Below are positions 10,397 through 21,448 of a stretch of DNA of 25,763 nucleotides, piece after piece. The stretch is from Hymenochaete sp. R1 (Eukaryota > Basidiomycota > Agaricomycetes > Hymenochaetales > Hymenochaetaceae): positions 1 to 25,763 of the forward strand of contig JAFREE010000244.1 in assembly GCA_019400425.1 (NCBI GenBank). Direction: 5' to 3'. Position 1 is the stretch's first letter. Each line of letters begins with the position of its first letter. A model generated the notes under the pieces. The model saw only the letters and a program-made list of their open reading frames with translations. It made no database searches and had not been told where the DNA came from. Both the position numbers and the translations under genes were made by a program.

Positions 10397-10418
10397 GAAG
10401 GTGAATATGTATGTACAC
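10041..10418 (-). repeat. Duplicated CR header block, copy 1 (partner 24827-25204)
   Basis: A 378-bp block about 97% identical to 24827-25204, with roughly a dozen substitutions and no indel. It covers 22 bp upstream of the ATG and about the first 118 codons of exon 1. Similarity falls sharply on both sides (at tcaagctttt on one side and after tgtacac on the other), although the protein beyond codon 118 remains distantly alike. Confidence 0.9.
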
Positions 10419-11339
10419 GGTGCCCAGAAGATTCGAGTAAAAAGGAAAGGTGCTTGGGGGAGGAAGGGAGGGGAGTGAGAACGGTCAGACACGCACTCGA
10501 CGGAGACGGTGGTGGTGCGACGTATGTATTGGCATGGGAGGGTTGCATTTCAAATTACCCTTATATACACAACGGCGGACCGCTTGTTTCCGTACGATAT
10601 TAGTCATTGACCGTACGTACAGGGACGATTATCTCGGCGCCTTTGTCCTGCTAAAACTTTGTTTTTTGAATACCGTTGAGCGCCTGTCCTCGCTGCCACG
10701 GACCGCCCAGCGTCCCAGCCAGTCCACACCCACATCCGATGCTGGCGCACATTCATATATATGCATATCCATGTACACAGTTGTGCAAATGCAGCCTGCG
10801 TTACCTGTGCAGCTCCCTCCAATTCTACCCCTCAAATTCTCATTCCCCTTTGCCTTGGCTCCTTTAGATCCCGCCCTTTGGGGATTTCTGCGAGGTTCTC
10901 CTTCTCACTCCACCCCGCGTTCTTAACTTCTGGAACCCCGGTTATCTCCGACCGGCCAACCAGCTCTGCTCTCCGACCGACCGGCGGACCCTACAACACC
11001 GCGGATGCTGGCCACACCGTGCCGCCAACCCCCTGTCTCAGCAGTCCCCCTCGCACCTCTAAGGCTGGCGGCGAAACTCGAGAGTTTTTCCAGAAGCGGC
11101 ATACCAACCATCTGGTGCAACCAGGTTGGCGAAACTCGAGGGCAAATTAGGGAGTGGCAAAAGGTGGCAAAACCATCCGCACTATGCTCAGGTTTCCAGG
11201 GCCTTCGCACTTTTGCTAGCAAAATTTACAGGAATTCTGCGCACGTGCACATTGTAAATTCATCTTCCCTCGGTGGACGTCGGCTTAGTTGAAGAAAGGC
11301 AGTGCAAAATTCACAACAGAAGGTGGGCAAGTGAATTCA
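10419..11339. other. 5' flank of the CR-kinase gene
   Basis: No gene supported. Besides the TATA-like element there is an AT-rich patch near 10755-10775 (catatatatgcatat) and a short repeated word ggcgaaactcgag at about 11070 and 11127. Open frames on both strands lack motifs. Confidence 0.35.
10559..10567 (-). promoter_or_regulatory. TATA-box-like element of CR-kinase gene
   Basis: On the minus strand the sequence reads TATATAAGG, about 163 nt upstream of the ATG at 10396. Good match to a TATA box in a plausible position. It lies outside the duplicated header block, and no similar element is evident upstream of the second copy. Confidence 0.4.
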
Positions 11340-13320
11340 TCATACAATGGCTGGGGTTTTATTAATAATACCGATGAGGGTGGTGAAGGAGAGGTTCAAG
11401 GGCGGGTCAGAGCGGCGATGCGACAGCAACAACAACAATGACAACGACCCGGTTCTCCCCCTTACACTCATCTGAGTCATCCCCTCTTCTGTTACTTCAG
11501 AAGTCAAAAAATCATCCATCTTTTTCCACAACTTCAAAGTACTCAAATCCATTTTCGAAGGCCACACTCAGAATTTCGACATGCAGAACAAGATAATGCT
11601 GCACTGGGCGTCAATTAGGAGGGCTATAACCTGTCAGTGGAGAAATTCCTAGACATTCTTGGATTCCCAATGTAGATATCTCCGTTCCAACCTCCTGTTT
11701 CTCCTAAACAACGTCTGATATGTTTAATGATGTTGCCAGACAAAACGGCAAAACTGAAAGCTTAGAGTTCCGCCGCCAGCCTTACCCCTCCTTCCTTCCA
11801 CCTCCTATCTCCGTTCTCACTGCCCCCGCACACCCTTTTTTATTATTTTGCAGCATAGCATCATGGCGGTGAAGAGTTCCCCTTCTTCAGACGTCAACAG
11901 GGTTGAAAAAGGGTGATAATTTATTGACCAATTGTGACAATGGGTTGCATCAGAATGTGAGCATCGGCACCAACATCTTACTCCCTCTTTGACACTTGTC
12001 GATTCTCAGATTAGGACGGATTTATCACAACTTTCTACATAACAATTCTTTCCCTCCTTTCTTCTTCCTCCGTGATTTCAATCCTCTCATACATATTGAA
12101 TATCTGCAGAATTCAATTATTTCTGAGTCAGATATTAGGTGAATTTTGTTAGAATAATATGACGTAGTGATGGAAAGGTCTGGTGGTCACACAGTCGATG
12201 TTGAATGTTCTGGTTGGTTCGACATGACATCATGCATTCTATTTCTGCGATTGCCACGCATAGTAATGATTAAACTGTATATATAGCAGGATCAAGGCTC
12301 ACTGATATATACCTTGTCCCCTTTGCCTCATTGGCTAGTGTGTTAGTGCGTTGGTTAGCCTTAGTGGTAACCACCCTGCGTTCCGCTCCCACCAGCAGTG
12401 TTCTTTAGCGGATTCTGTTAAATTTATGACAGCAGGTAGAGAGAGAATCACATACTGTGAAAAGTTGGGCCTTCTGCATAATTAAAAGCCTCCTCTCATA
12501 TGCATACACAAAGACTCTTGCTTTAGGCTCAATTTGTCAATTTGTCCTTTTACTCATGTCATTTCAATGTATTTTTGTTTCTGATCCCCCCCCCCCCTCA
12601 TCACTTTAGAATATGCATATGCATGTTTAATTTCTATAATTCTGACTTAACAGAAGAAAATCAAATGAAAATGACAATCTATGACATCTGTTGCTTACTA
12701 GCACAGTTGACCTATTCTTATGCCAGTGTTTGGATGGTACTTGGATGTAAGAAACAGGTTTATCTTCAATTGTAGGAACAGATTCATACCAACAGTAAGC
12801 AGAGCAGCAAGTAGCACCTTAACAAGACTGCCAAATAAACATATAGGGTGCAGCTCAGAAAAGGTAGATGAAACTCAGGGATTCAGATAGGCTGCGACAA
12901 CAGGGTGAACAAACTAGAAGTTGAGGAGAAGTAATAGAAATGCTACGTTGAGCGTAGCATGCTGTGAGATTTTTCTTAAGAACTCAAACTCTGAAGTCAT
13001 AACCTTTAAGTGGAAAAGTGTTGAATCTGATCCATCTGATGACTCGCTGCTTCACCTTGAGGCAAATGCTCTGCCCTGCTTGAAGGCGGCTGACTTCTAC
13101 TTGTGGGTGGTGGAAATTGTCAAAAATGGTCTGTTTCAAACAAGAAGATGCGGCGTCAAATAGAATTCGCCTGGGTCTGGGCCCTAGGGTTTTCCACCTT
13201 GATCCTTGATGATCTAGCTGGAGTTGCCCACCACCCATCTGAACAAACTACTGAGACTGGAGGTTGCTCCTCCGGTCTTGCCCGCCCATCCCTAGGCCCA
13301 TTTTGACCTCAGGCCATGTC
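11340..13320. other. AT-rich stretch without genes
   Basis: Base composition changes clearly here to AT-rich, with many stops in all frames and no frame longer than about 85 codons. It includes a C run at 12586-12597 (12 C). A tRNA-like patch near 12345-12395 was considered and not accepted. Nothing marks it as a known transposon: I found no terminal repeats or transposase motif by eye. Confidence 0.45.
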
Positions 13321-13339
13321 GGGGTCTGCCATGGCTTCT

Positions 13340-13531
13340 TTACGATGACGGACATAGCACTAGTCCGGAGATCGTCCGTCTAAAGGGTGGGGTATGAGGG
13401 GGGGGGCAAATCCCTTACATATTTGGCAAATTTTAAGCGCCTCAACGGTTTTCCCGAGTCCATATCTGATTCTGATCTGAGAGAGGCTTGCTCAACAATA
13501 ATTAATGTCTCGTTTCACAGCGACTTTGGCG
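13340..13531 (+). repeat. Diverged repeat, copy B (partner at 3081-3212)
   Basis: Second copy of the repeat found upstream of the HIT relic. It keeps the block order, the G run (here 9 G) and the terminal tttcacag/cgactttggcg junction, which looks like an intron acceptor. Beyond the junction the two copies no longer match. Confidence 0.6.
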
Positions 13532-14833
13532 AACTCGTCTTGTCGCCACTCTTCGTGCTGCTAGCTCGACTCCTCACATCCTTTTCATGGTCACAATGTC
13601 TGCCGATTAGTCCTCGCCGTTTCTCACGCATTGTTCTCCGCTACATCTTGCGCACTCCTACCCATCGCTGCCTCCACCGAACAAAGCGTACATATCTTTC
13701 TCCTTTCGAGATGAATCCCAATCAGGTCTTTTCCGTGGCTTCCGATCTACAAACTCTGATGCTCTGGCCATTGGTATTGCCACGGCGTACAACGCTCGTT
13801 CTATCGCGCATTCAGCAGTCTACGAGTGTCAACTCCTTGACGTGACCGGACCTCTGCAACTGGATTTTTGAATCTTCCAAGTACCAAGACTCGTGCTGTT
13901 TCTTCTTGTGGCAGAACCTCGAATCACTGAGGCCATTCTACAATGGAAAGGAGACGCCTACCTTCATTGAAGATATGCACAATCGGAGGACCTTTGGTGT
14001 AAGCAAGTCTCTCGTTCCCGCTCCCCTTGTTCTCTGGCCTTATTCTTTCCCGCAGCCATATGCAGCTGGCGTAATATCTGGCTCACCGAAACTAAAGTTG
14101 CTGTCACTTCACGCCGTGATGGACTCGAGGATAGCTTGGACGCTTCGACACACAATGCATTTCACCGACGCTCATACTACCAAACATCCGCACCGATACA
14201 AACGTCACCAGATGCCAAATCAGCCGCATCGCATGACGCGGACCACCTCGTACCATCCGACCCGGCTCCCCGCCCTTCTCGTTATGTCCCCACCAGCCAG
14301 CGGCATCTTCTCACTCGACGATTTCTACCTTCGCCTTTCTACATCTTACGTCAACTCCTCAACTTTCATCGTTCGCACTCTGCATTCGCGTTACCGCCGA
14401 TCTCCTCATTCTCCTCTGAGACTGCATAGCACTGTGCTCGTTTATTCTCATACGGTGGCACATATCCGCAAAAAGAACTTCGGCATTGCGGTCTGTCTCT
14501 CCCTTCTGCCTCGCAATAGTTTTTCTGGTTCACCAGCTCCTTCACCTCCACGCGACGGGAAGCAAGTCAATATGCACCATGCACTTACACCGGAAATTAT
14601 TGAATATAACGTAGGATCTCATCGAGCTCGGCATCAATAGGCCACTGGTAAACCTGCTGAGGATTTCTACCTCGAACCGTTACCAACACGACTCTATTCT
14701 TCTCGAAACGCAATCTCGTTGACTCTTTTGTTGTTGAGGGATGAAGACTCGAGGGTCAGATGGTGAAAACGATGCAGGACCGGTAAGTCCTTCCGAGATT
14801 CGCAGTGACCTTACTTTCTCAAATAGATTCTAG
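13532..14833 (+). other. Possible decayed gene, unidentified
   Basis: Pyrimidine-rich sequence with open frames at 13532-13845 and 13906-14640 (about 244 codons, no ATG at its 5' end). Translations are Ser/His/Pro/Arg-rich without a recognised motif. An alternative frame near 13740-13840 reads DALAIGIATAYNARSIAHSA, which looks more protein-like. This may be a relic transcribed with copy B of the repeat. No function can be given. Confidence 0.25.
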
Positions 14834-15100
14834 CATGCTGGCTCTTATTGTCTCACCTCGAACTACCTCCCTCCAACTCGCAACAACGTTTTTACGAAAA
14901 TCGATGATCTAGAGCGGAAACAAGACCTCTGTAGTCGAGATACCATCCCGATCTTGGGTATGGAGGCCACTTCCAGCGAGGACTCGGGCATAACACGACC
15001 AAGCTTCTTCGATACCGAGAAGGGTCGTAGCTCTTTTCGGGATATTCGCAAACCGACTACCAGTGCGGAATTCGCAGCTATCAAAAGTACATTGGAATAG
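14834..15100 (+). pseudogene. Coding-like fragment upstream of PPR relic
   Basis: An 88-codon open stretch between in-frame TAGs (14831-14833 and 15098-15100), preceded by an acceptor-like gattctag. It reads RKQDLCSRDTIPILGMEA and later FFDTEKGRSSFRDIRKPTTS, typical of a disordered N-terminal region. It lies just upstream of the PPR relic on the same strand and could be that gene's 5' part. No family match recognised. Confidence 0.35.
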
Positions 15101-15273
15101 CAATGGCTTCAACATGATGCGATTATACTTCACCCTATCGCTCCAACATTTTCACGCGCTCGGGCGTTGACACTCCTTCTCTCGCCGCTTACCCTCCACT
15201 CAGCACCCAACACTCCCGTCTACGTCTACAACTACGTCTAACGACCGTGGCAGTGTGAATCCCGAATCGGGCT

Positions 15274-16365
15274 ATGTCTCATTTGCGTCCTGCGCCTGAG
15301 AATGCGAGGGCGACGGCAGAGGTGTTGCAGGCGATGAATGCGAGGTGCGTTTCATTACAGGTGTGCACGTACCGATCCTTGCTCTTGAAGAACCTTGTCA
15401 CGTATGACTTGGCAAAGGTGTTGCAACAGCGGATGGTGCGTGACGGCGTCTAGCCCAACGTGCTCCAGTTGGAGGCGTACCTGCGAGTCTTTGCTCGCAG
15501 CGGGGCCCTTCACAGATCCGCGCGCCATCTAAACCTCATCAAACTGCAGAAAGAACGGAAAGGTCACTGAGGTCCGCGCGGTGCAGATCTCTTAAAGAAG
15601 GATGTAACGGTGCAGCCGTCCATGGACGGTCAAAGCGCGAATACCAGACACAATACCACCTTTCTCTCCACCTTCAAACACGACTCAGAGGCCGCCTTCC
15701 AGTTCCTTCACTCCATGGTACGGAACGAACCTCCTTCATACCATGCTCTTCCGGAAATACCCCGCAAAGAAAACCACTTTGCCCTCCTCCCGAAACGTCG
15801 CTTTCTCCAACTGGCTCCCCTTCCTCTCTGCCCTCGCTCACAACCGCTCAACCCCCCCCCCCCCTTCCGCATTTCACCACGCATTTTTAATGACTCAATC
15901 TCGTGCTCGTATACCCCTGTCCATCCAGTCACCGTCCTCCTCCGCGGGCTCGTCAAGCGACGTGAGTACGAGACGGCGGCGACACTGTGGAGGCTTGTAG
16001 TGAGGGGGGTGCATTGGCACAGGCGGCACGTCGATGCGAGGATGTTGAGGTAAGTTGTGGATGCGCTTGTGGGGTTTGGAGATGCTTTGGGTGCGTTTAA
16101 TATGTTACTGGACACGATGAGTATTGTTTTCCCTTCCTCTGACATCAATGATTCGAATTCGAAATATAGACCCCCCTCCCTCGCCTCGCGCCACCCCCGC
16201 TCAAAAACTGACGCACCCCTCCTCAATGCCCTCACGCATGCCTTCCTCAGGCACGGCCGGCCCAAGATGGTTTTCGAACTCTGGAACGCGTACACTACTC
16301 CTTACCAAACGCATCATATACCGAGGTCTACTAGACCTGAGTTTGTGTCTCCAGCAAAGGTGTAA
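15274..16365 (+). pseudogene. Pentatricopeptide-repeat (PPR) protein relic with three in-frame stops
   Basis: PPR proteins bind organelle RNA through tandem ~35-residue helical hairpins. One frame runs from ATG 15274 to TAA 16363-16365, broken only by TAG 15451-15453, TGA 15568-15570 and TAA 16051-16053. The same frame gives repeat-like segments: TYRSLLLKNLVTYDLAKVLQ with PNVLQLEAYLRVFARSG, HPVTVLLRGLVKRREYETAA with LWRLVVRG, VVDALVGFGDALGAFNML, and PLLNALTHAFLRHGRPKMVF with ELWN. The last stop overlaps a donor-like gtaagt. A C run of 13 (15852-15864) sits in the middle, and a protein-like reading in another frame just before it suggests an additional frame shift there. An mRNA-level rescue of all three stops is unlikely, so I call it a pseudogene. 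Confidence 0.6.
15852..15864 (+). repeat. C homopolymer, 13 nt
   Basis: Run of 13 C inside the PPR relic. It lies where two protein-like frames change over, so its length bears directly on whether the relic has a frame shift. Confidence 0.9.
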
Positions 16366-16864
16366 AAAATGAGGTTTAATACAAAAAGGCAAAACTTGAT
16401 ACGTGTTAGATTAGCATATGTGTTAATACTAGAGCGTAAATTGACACTCACCAAGATATGATACATCTGGTAAGGACGGCCCCCAGACCCAGATGGTCGG
16501 CTAAGTTGCACATCCGCATTTATGCCGATACGTAAATTAAATAAAACATCCTCCAGGATGCACATCTGACCCACAGACTTAGACAATCGACGACGTCTGG
16601 GAACATTTGGCCCCTAGGCCCACGCGTGCTCCCTTCACCTCATCCACGATGTTTTCTTGACACCACCGTTGGCGCCGCACCGCCACCGCTGACACTAACA
16701 ACAACACAACTGCCTTACAAACATCAATGCGATCTGACGATCGTCGCATCATGCATGTCACGCACGAGGGGGGCGTTTGTTTGGGAAAAATGTAACATAA
16801 ATTTGTCTTCGAGGTCCTTCTACATGTACATTCGTTGCAATCTACCTCCTGCGGCATATAGTAA
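16366..16864. other. No feature seen
   Basis: AT-richer sequence followed by a mixed stretch. Open frames on both strands (for example minus 16579-16926) carry no recognisable motif. Confidence 0.35.
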
Positions 16865-17125
16865 CTGACCGTTGGACAACTTGTCCTGCTCCTGCACAAT
16901 TTTCGTCTGGTTTTAGCCGCTGACAAGACCCGTGCAGCAGTTCAAATCATCTCGCTCCGGTCGATGAAGGATCAGTGCTCAAAGGTATATGGAAAAAACG
17001 GTCGCAGAGAAGTTTGGCTGAAGAACGGCGGCTGGAAGTCGGCCAAACAGCCTGCCCTTCAGAAACTTTCTGCCGCGGTCACGATGCAAGAAAAGTCAAA
17101 GAAAAGCTTGATGCTGCAACTTTGA
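16865..17125 (+). pseudogene. Unidentified coding-like 3' fragment
   Basis: An 86-codon open frame between TAA 16862-16864 and TGA 17123-17125, with a protein-like reading such as KTRAAVQIISLRSMKDQCSK and REVWLKNGGWKSAKQPALQK. It ends 80 bp from the 3' end of the convergent JmjC-like gene. It could be the last exon of a relic. No family recognised. Confidence 0.3.
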
Positions 17126-17204
17126 AATGAGATCATGAAGGTCCGTGATTGAAATTTAAAAGTCTTCTAAACATACATCATAACGACATGGGCGAAATTC
17201 CAAT

Positions 17205-20200
17205 TTAATGAAGAGACGCCGCGATACATTCAGGCCAGTAGTCCTTCTTCGGCTTCCATCCGCTGCTTATGCTGCAAACGAGCTTATGCTCGGGTCGCAG
17301 GCAGACGCAACGAAATTCGACGTCAGCTGCATCTCCTTCCAGCACCACTGCCTTCACCAAAGAGTTTAGGTCCTCTTCAAAGGAGAGGATTGCTTTGGCC
17401 ACGAACTCATCCTCCACGATGCGGCTAAGGCAGTGCAAGGCGGCATCCACACCCAACGGCCAGTCGTGATTAAACTCCAAGGTATTATCCCATCTAAAAT
17501 TTGTACGTGAGTCGTCAGCAATGCGAGAGACCAGCTGATCAAGGTTCAAGACAACATAAATCAGGGACAGTATGCTTTTGATCCTTTCCGGACTTTTATC
17601 TGCAAGAAGCCATGCTATTTGAAGCCCTCGAGTCAGCGGGGAGAACTACGGCTTTTGTGATGGTGTCAAACCTAAAGAGCCGTTTGTTTCCTGCAGGCGC
17701 ACCTTTGTCGACAAGGCCCATTGGATAAAAACGACGTGCGCATGAGGATGATCCGCTTCTGTTGAGCTAGGGTAGAAGTGCTCTGTAAGCATCCCCTGCA
17801 TCGTCTCATACATCCATTCGAGGGAGTAGAAATGGGCCTTAAACGCAATCGAGTCTTTGAGAGTTGCCGCCATGTGTTCTTGTCGCGGATGCATGTATCT
17901 GGGCGAGGACACGGGAGGGGAGGGAGGGGGTGGCAGGCGGACGTAGACCGGTCAACGATTGTGGTCTAAACTCGACTAATCGCGCCGCACTCACAATTGA
18001 TCGCCCGGTAGAAGCAATAGGGGAATGCAAGGAATGTTTACCCGTTCTTCCAAGTCAGCGTCGAACATAAAGTCCCCAGGACTGGCTCTTTCGTATAGAA
18101 TCCATAATTTAACACCGGTCCACATGTGTACGAATGAGCCATATCCAGAAGGTTCAATTTGCCACCTTGTGAGAGCCCCCTTCGTCGCTGCAATCGCCCA
18201 CCTATGGCCTAGGTCCTCTCCGGCGGTTCTGGAGAGAAGGGACCTTTCTTCATCGACATCAAATCGGTTCATAAATTTTGATAAGTCGTCTGTCTCGCTG
18301 TTGAATAACAACAGTTAACGCCGCATCCAATGGATGTGAGTGCAAAAAAGAAGCCCACATCGCTACGTGATCCTCTGAGAGAGGTATATCCAGATAGTTT
18401 AAGACGACCCCGTCCTTTTCCGCCATCCCTCTTCTTTCAAGTAAATCATTCAGGCTTGCACACACGTACCGCGGGTCCGTTTCGCGGTAAGCGTCAGAGA
18501 CTGCTTTGGCGCCCCGTGCGTGGTTTGCTCTGAGCAAGTTCAAATCATCATCACGCATGTAAGATTGTTCTTTTGGGATAAAAAGTTGAGAAGTGGGGTG
18601 AAAACATACAACGAGATCTTACCATGGACCGTCCAAGCCTGGAACATATCAAAAACCTTTTCCAGGTCTCCCCACCCGCTTACTCGCCCTACATCCCCTG
18701 GTTCTCCTCCGTAGACGTGTACGTTGCCCCTTTCCAGATAATATCTTCGTCCGGTCTCACCAAACTCCTTCCACTTGCGCTTTGAAAATGAGAAAACAGA
18801 ATGGGTCTGAGGAGCGATACGTAGATTCGTTAGATCCAACGCATGCTGAGCCTTCGCGTTGTGAGCTCGCACCTCACTGTCTCATTGCATCCAGCGCTTG
18901 ACTCACCTGAGGATACGCAACGCTCATGGTGACGTTCAATTCCCTCATTTGCTCACTTCCGACCGCCAAAGAGCGCTGCGGCGGTTCGTTCGCGAGATGG
19001 GCGATCTTCAGGTCGAGTTCACACTCTCTAGGATTTGTGCGCTGCTGTCTGTTCGCGGGGACGAGCCCGGGCGCAATATAGTCCACCAATGGAGGCAACT
19101 AGGGGCGCTTAGTAAAGCAATGGTGCCGTTTCAAACGTGCGCTTTCTGCTCACTTTATTCACGCTTTTCTTAGGGAAGACCGACGGGGCGCGTTCAAGCT
19201 TTAGAGCATTGGGACGTGAGAAACGGCCCGCAACGTCCTTTCTGCCTCCACCATCATCCGCTGCCGCTTGCCAGCACTTGTCCGTTCTCTGTTTCTTGGC
19301 GTTGTTCTTGTTCGTAGAGCGGACGCTGAGTTTGCGCCTTCGGGATCTTCTGTCATGACGAGGTTGCTCGCCGTGCTTGTTGGTGCTTTCTCCCAATAGG
19401 ATCTCCTTGCAAGGTGGAGTGGTGAGCCCGAGGACGGTGACCATTTTGGAGTAAGCCGGCGCAGGGAACCTGTCGTTGAGTGCAGCGTTCTTAACGACAC
19501 TCAGGTCTCGGTCTCGCGAGGGCTCAGCGTCGAACTTGCTTCCCGCGCCTGCTTCTAAGATGCCGGGTTGGGTTGCGCTAAGACCTGGGGAAGGTCCGTT
19601 GCTGCCGCCTGTGCGTTGATCGTTCCAGTTTCTGTCGTTTGGGCCGCAGACGTCCCCAGCCTGAGGAGTTTTTGGAGGCAGCGCACCAACGAACGTGGGG
19701 TATGGAGGGCCTGCGCCATGAGAAGCGTCTCGAACAAATAAATTTACTTCGTTTGGTGTGCCGGATCCTTTGAGTCCATCCGCCGATTCAACATCAACTG
19801 ATTTGTTGGGATGTTTCGAAGTTACGATAAGTTTCCAACATCCGGCATCAACGTCAATGATCACGGGATGCCCTCTAGTCTCGTCTTTGGCCCGCGCAAG
19901 GAGACCAAGCCTTTTGCGTCCGGAATCAACGGCAAGAATACCCACTTTATTTAAGGGAAGGAGTCCCTTTGCGCAGTCGTCGATATTTTTTTCTTTCATT
20001 CGTTTGACCAGTGAAGACATCGCAGGTCTCAGCACCCCAGGGCCCTTGAGCGCAGTGTCGAATATGATGTTGAGCAGGTCGTACTCAATTTCCTGTCTCA
20101 TCAGATCCTGCTTGAGGCGGGGGAAGGTCAATGCCTACGGAGTCAGTTAGGCGGGCCGTGCAAACGCAGTTCTAAGGCTCACCTGAAGGCCCGAGGCCAT

Positions 20201-21275
20201 TCCAAAACGCACCCTCGAATTTGATGACAATTGTATCTTAGAGAGGAGGCAAAGCGGCGATATGCCCACGGCAATGAAAAGCGGACGAAGTAAGTCCCAG
20301 TCGTCCGAGTCTTTTTTTAGCAGATCTCGAATTTGAGACCCCATCGCTCGACTGTGAGCCAGAATCAGAACTGGAGAGATACTGCGCGCCAACCGCCCGC
20401 TCACCTGAGGAGCTCTATTAGGGATGATTCCCTGACCTGACCACCACAGAGCCAACCTTCCCCTTCGCGCAGGGTCTTTTTCTTTGCTGTGGCCAAATTT
20501 CCGGCAGAATAGTAAGGCCACTCCAGCCCGTATCTCCTCTTGATTTCATCCCTTTCCATCTTTCTCTGATGAGGGCCCTTATGTATCAAAACGCGTGCCA
20601 GTGCGAGTGGGAGCTTGGAGACTAATTGTGACGTACCATCATCAGCGCAATCAATCCCAGAGAAGCGCGAAGGAAATTGTTCTCGGTGTTGTTAACTTTG
20701 TATTTCTTGACATCCATACCGAAAGCCTTGCCCATATCGGCAACAATGCGCTCCAGTCTTCTTCCAGGGTCAAAATTCAAAGCACAAGCCTCTGCCAACG
20801 CTTCGCTCGTTTCATAACTTGCCTTCTCGTACACTTCGGACCAATCCTTCAAGTACTCTTTCAAGTTCTTTGCCCAGCCGGTGTATTGTTTGAAAACCAA
20901 TACCAACGGATCCGTCGGCTCTTCAGGTGGATCGGCGTAATGAAGCTGATGCAGGCCCCCTTTTGCATCGAATGGGTTCGAAGCATGAGCAATCCTGTCC
21001 AACAACAGATTTTGTAACATCCATTCAGCAAACGTAGAACCGCTTTCACTCAGCAGTGCTTTATGGGCAAATGCCCTTGCATCGTGGTTGAAGGACTTCA
21101 GGGACTTTTTTGTCGCGATGTCCGTATCAGAAGCAAGGGAGAGTATGTCGCAGTAGAGTTGTTTTCGTTCTATTGCGACGCTGGTCTCTGCTGCAGAAGG
21201 ATCAAGCTCTTGTCCAAAGTAAGGAGCTGAAAGCCCCACTTCAGTCGCGCTTGAAACGAGGAGACAGCTTCTCAT
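17205..21275 (-). CDS. JmjC-domain-like protein, ten exons
   Basis: Exons, all phase-consistent: 21275-20637, 20565-20405, 20351-20183, 20134-19154, 19098-18907, 18845-18623, 18527-18359, 18297-17995, 17898-17703, 17645-17205; about 1157 residues. ATG 21275 follows an in-frame TAG. The TAA at 19111 lies inside the 55-nt intron 19099-19153, which joins two frames otherwise only 10 bp apart. Residues 1-320 are helical and unknown. A basic, nuclear-signal-like cluster (RRSRRRK...NNAKKQR) is near 585-606. The C-terminal third carries a JmjC-like core: LNYLDIPL (~830), RWAIAATKGALTRWQIE (~877-893), FVHMWTGVKLWIL, LLLPGDQLYMHP and EHMA (~953). JmjC enzymes use HxD/E...H to bind iron; here the first His is Gln (QxE, CAA codon), while Glu and the distal His remain. 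Catalysis is therefore doubtful. The weakest splice choices are the acceptors at 18846 and 18528 and the donor at 18358. Confidence 0.75.
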
Positions 21276-21448
21276 TACAGACGGATGAATCTAGAGGGCG
21301 CAAAAGCAAGAAGATGCGGATCTTTTCACAGTTGAAGTTGGCGAAGTTGGGGCGAGAAGGGGCAAGGGGTTGGGCCTGAGGTCGGCGCGGTGTCAACTGT
21401 CGACAGTGGGTCGACCGGATCCTTAACTTGAAGAGCACACGCTTATAC

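Noticed and set aside
10396..10492. Longer N-terminus for the CR-kinase protein from an upstream in-frame GTG
   Set aside because: The extension has no ATG, and the paralogue diverges upstream of the shared leader. The conserved ATG at 10396 fits both genes.
12345..12395. tRNA-like or tRNA-derived SINE head (tagccttagtgg as A box, gttccgctccc as B box)
   Set aside because: The A-box-like word has one mismatch, the B-box-like word several, and the spacing is too short. No cloverleaf can be drawn.
15743..16000. Alternative frame in the PPR relic (SNWLPFLSALAHNRST)
   Set aside because: It is short and bounded by the C homopolymer. The 15274 frame carries the repeat-like segments on both sides, so it was noted but not annotated as a gene.
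16579..16926. Minus-strand frame of 115 codons rich in Cys and Arg
   Set aside because: No zinc-binding spacing or family motif, and no plausible splice partners.
18280..18320. A frameshift in the JmjC-like gene where two frames overlap
   Set aside because: An intron from 18358 to 18298 (GTGGGC...TTCAACAG with a TTAAC branch-like site) joins the frames in phase and removes the apparent shift.
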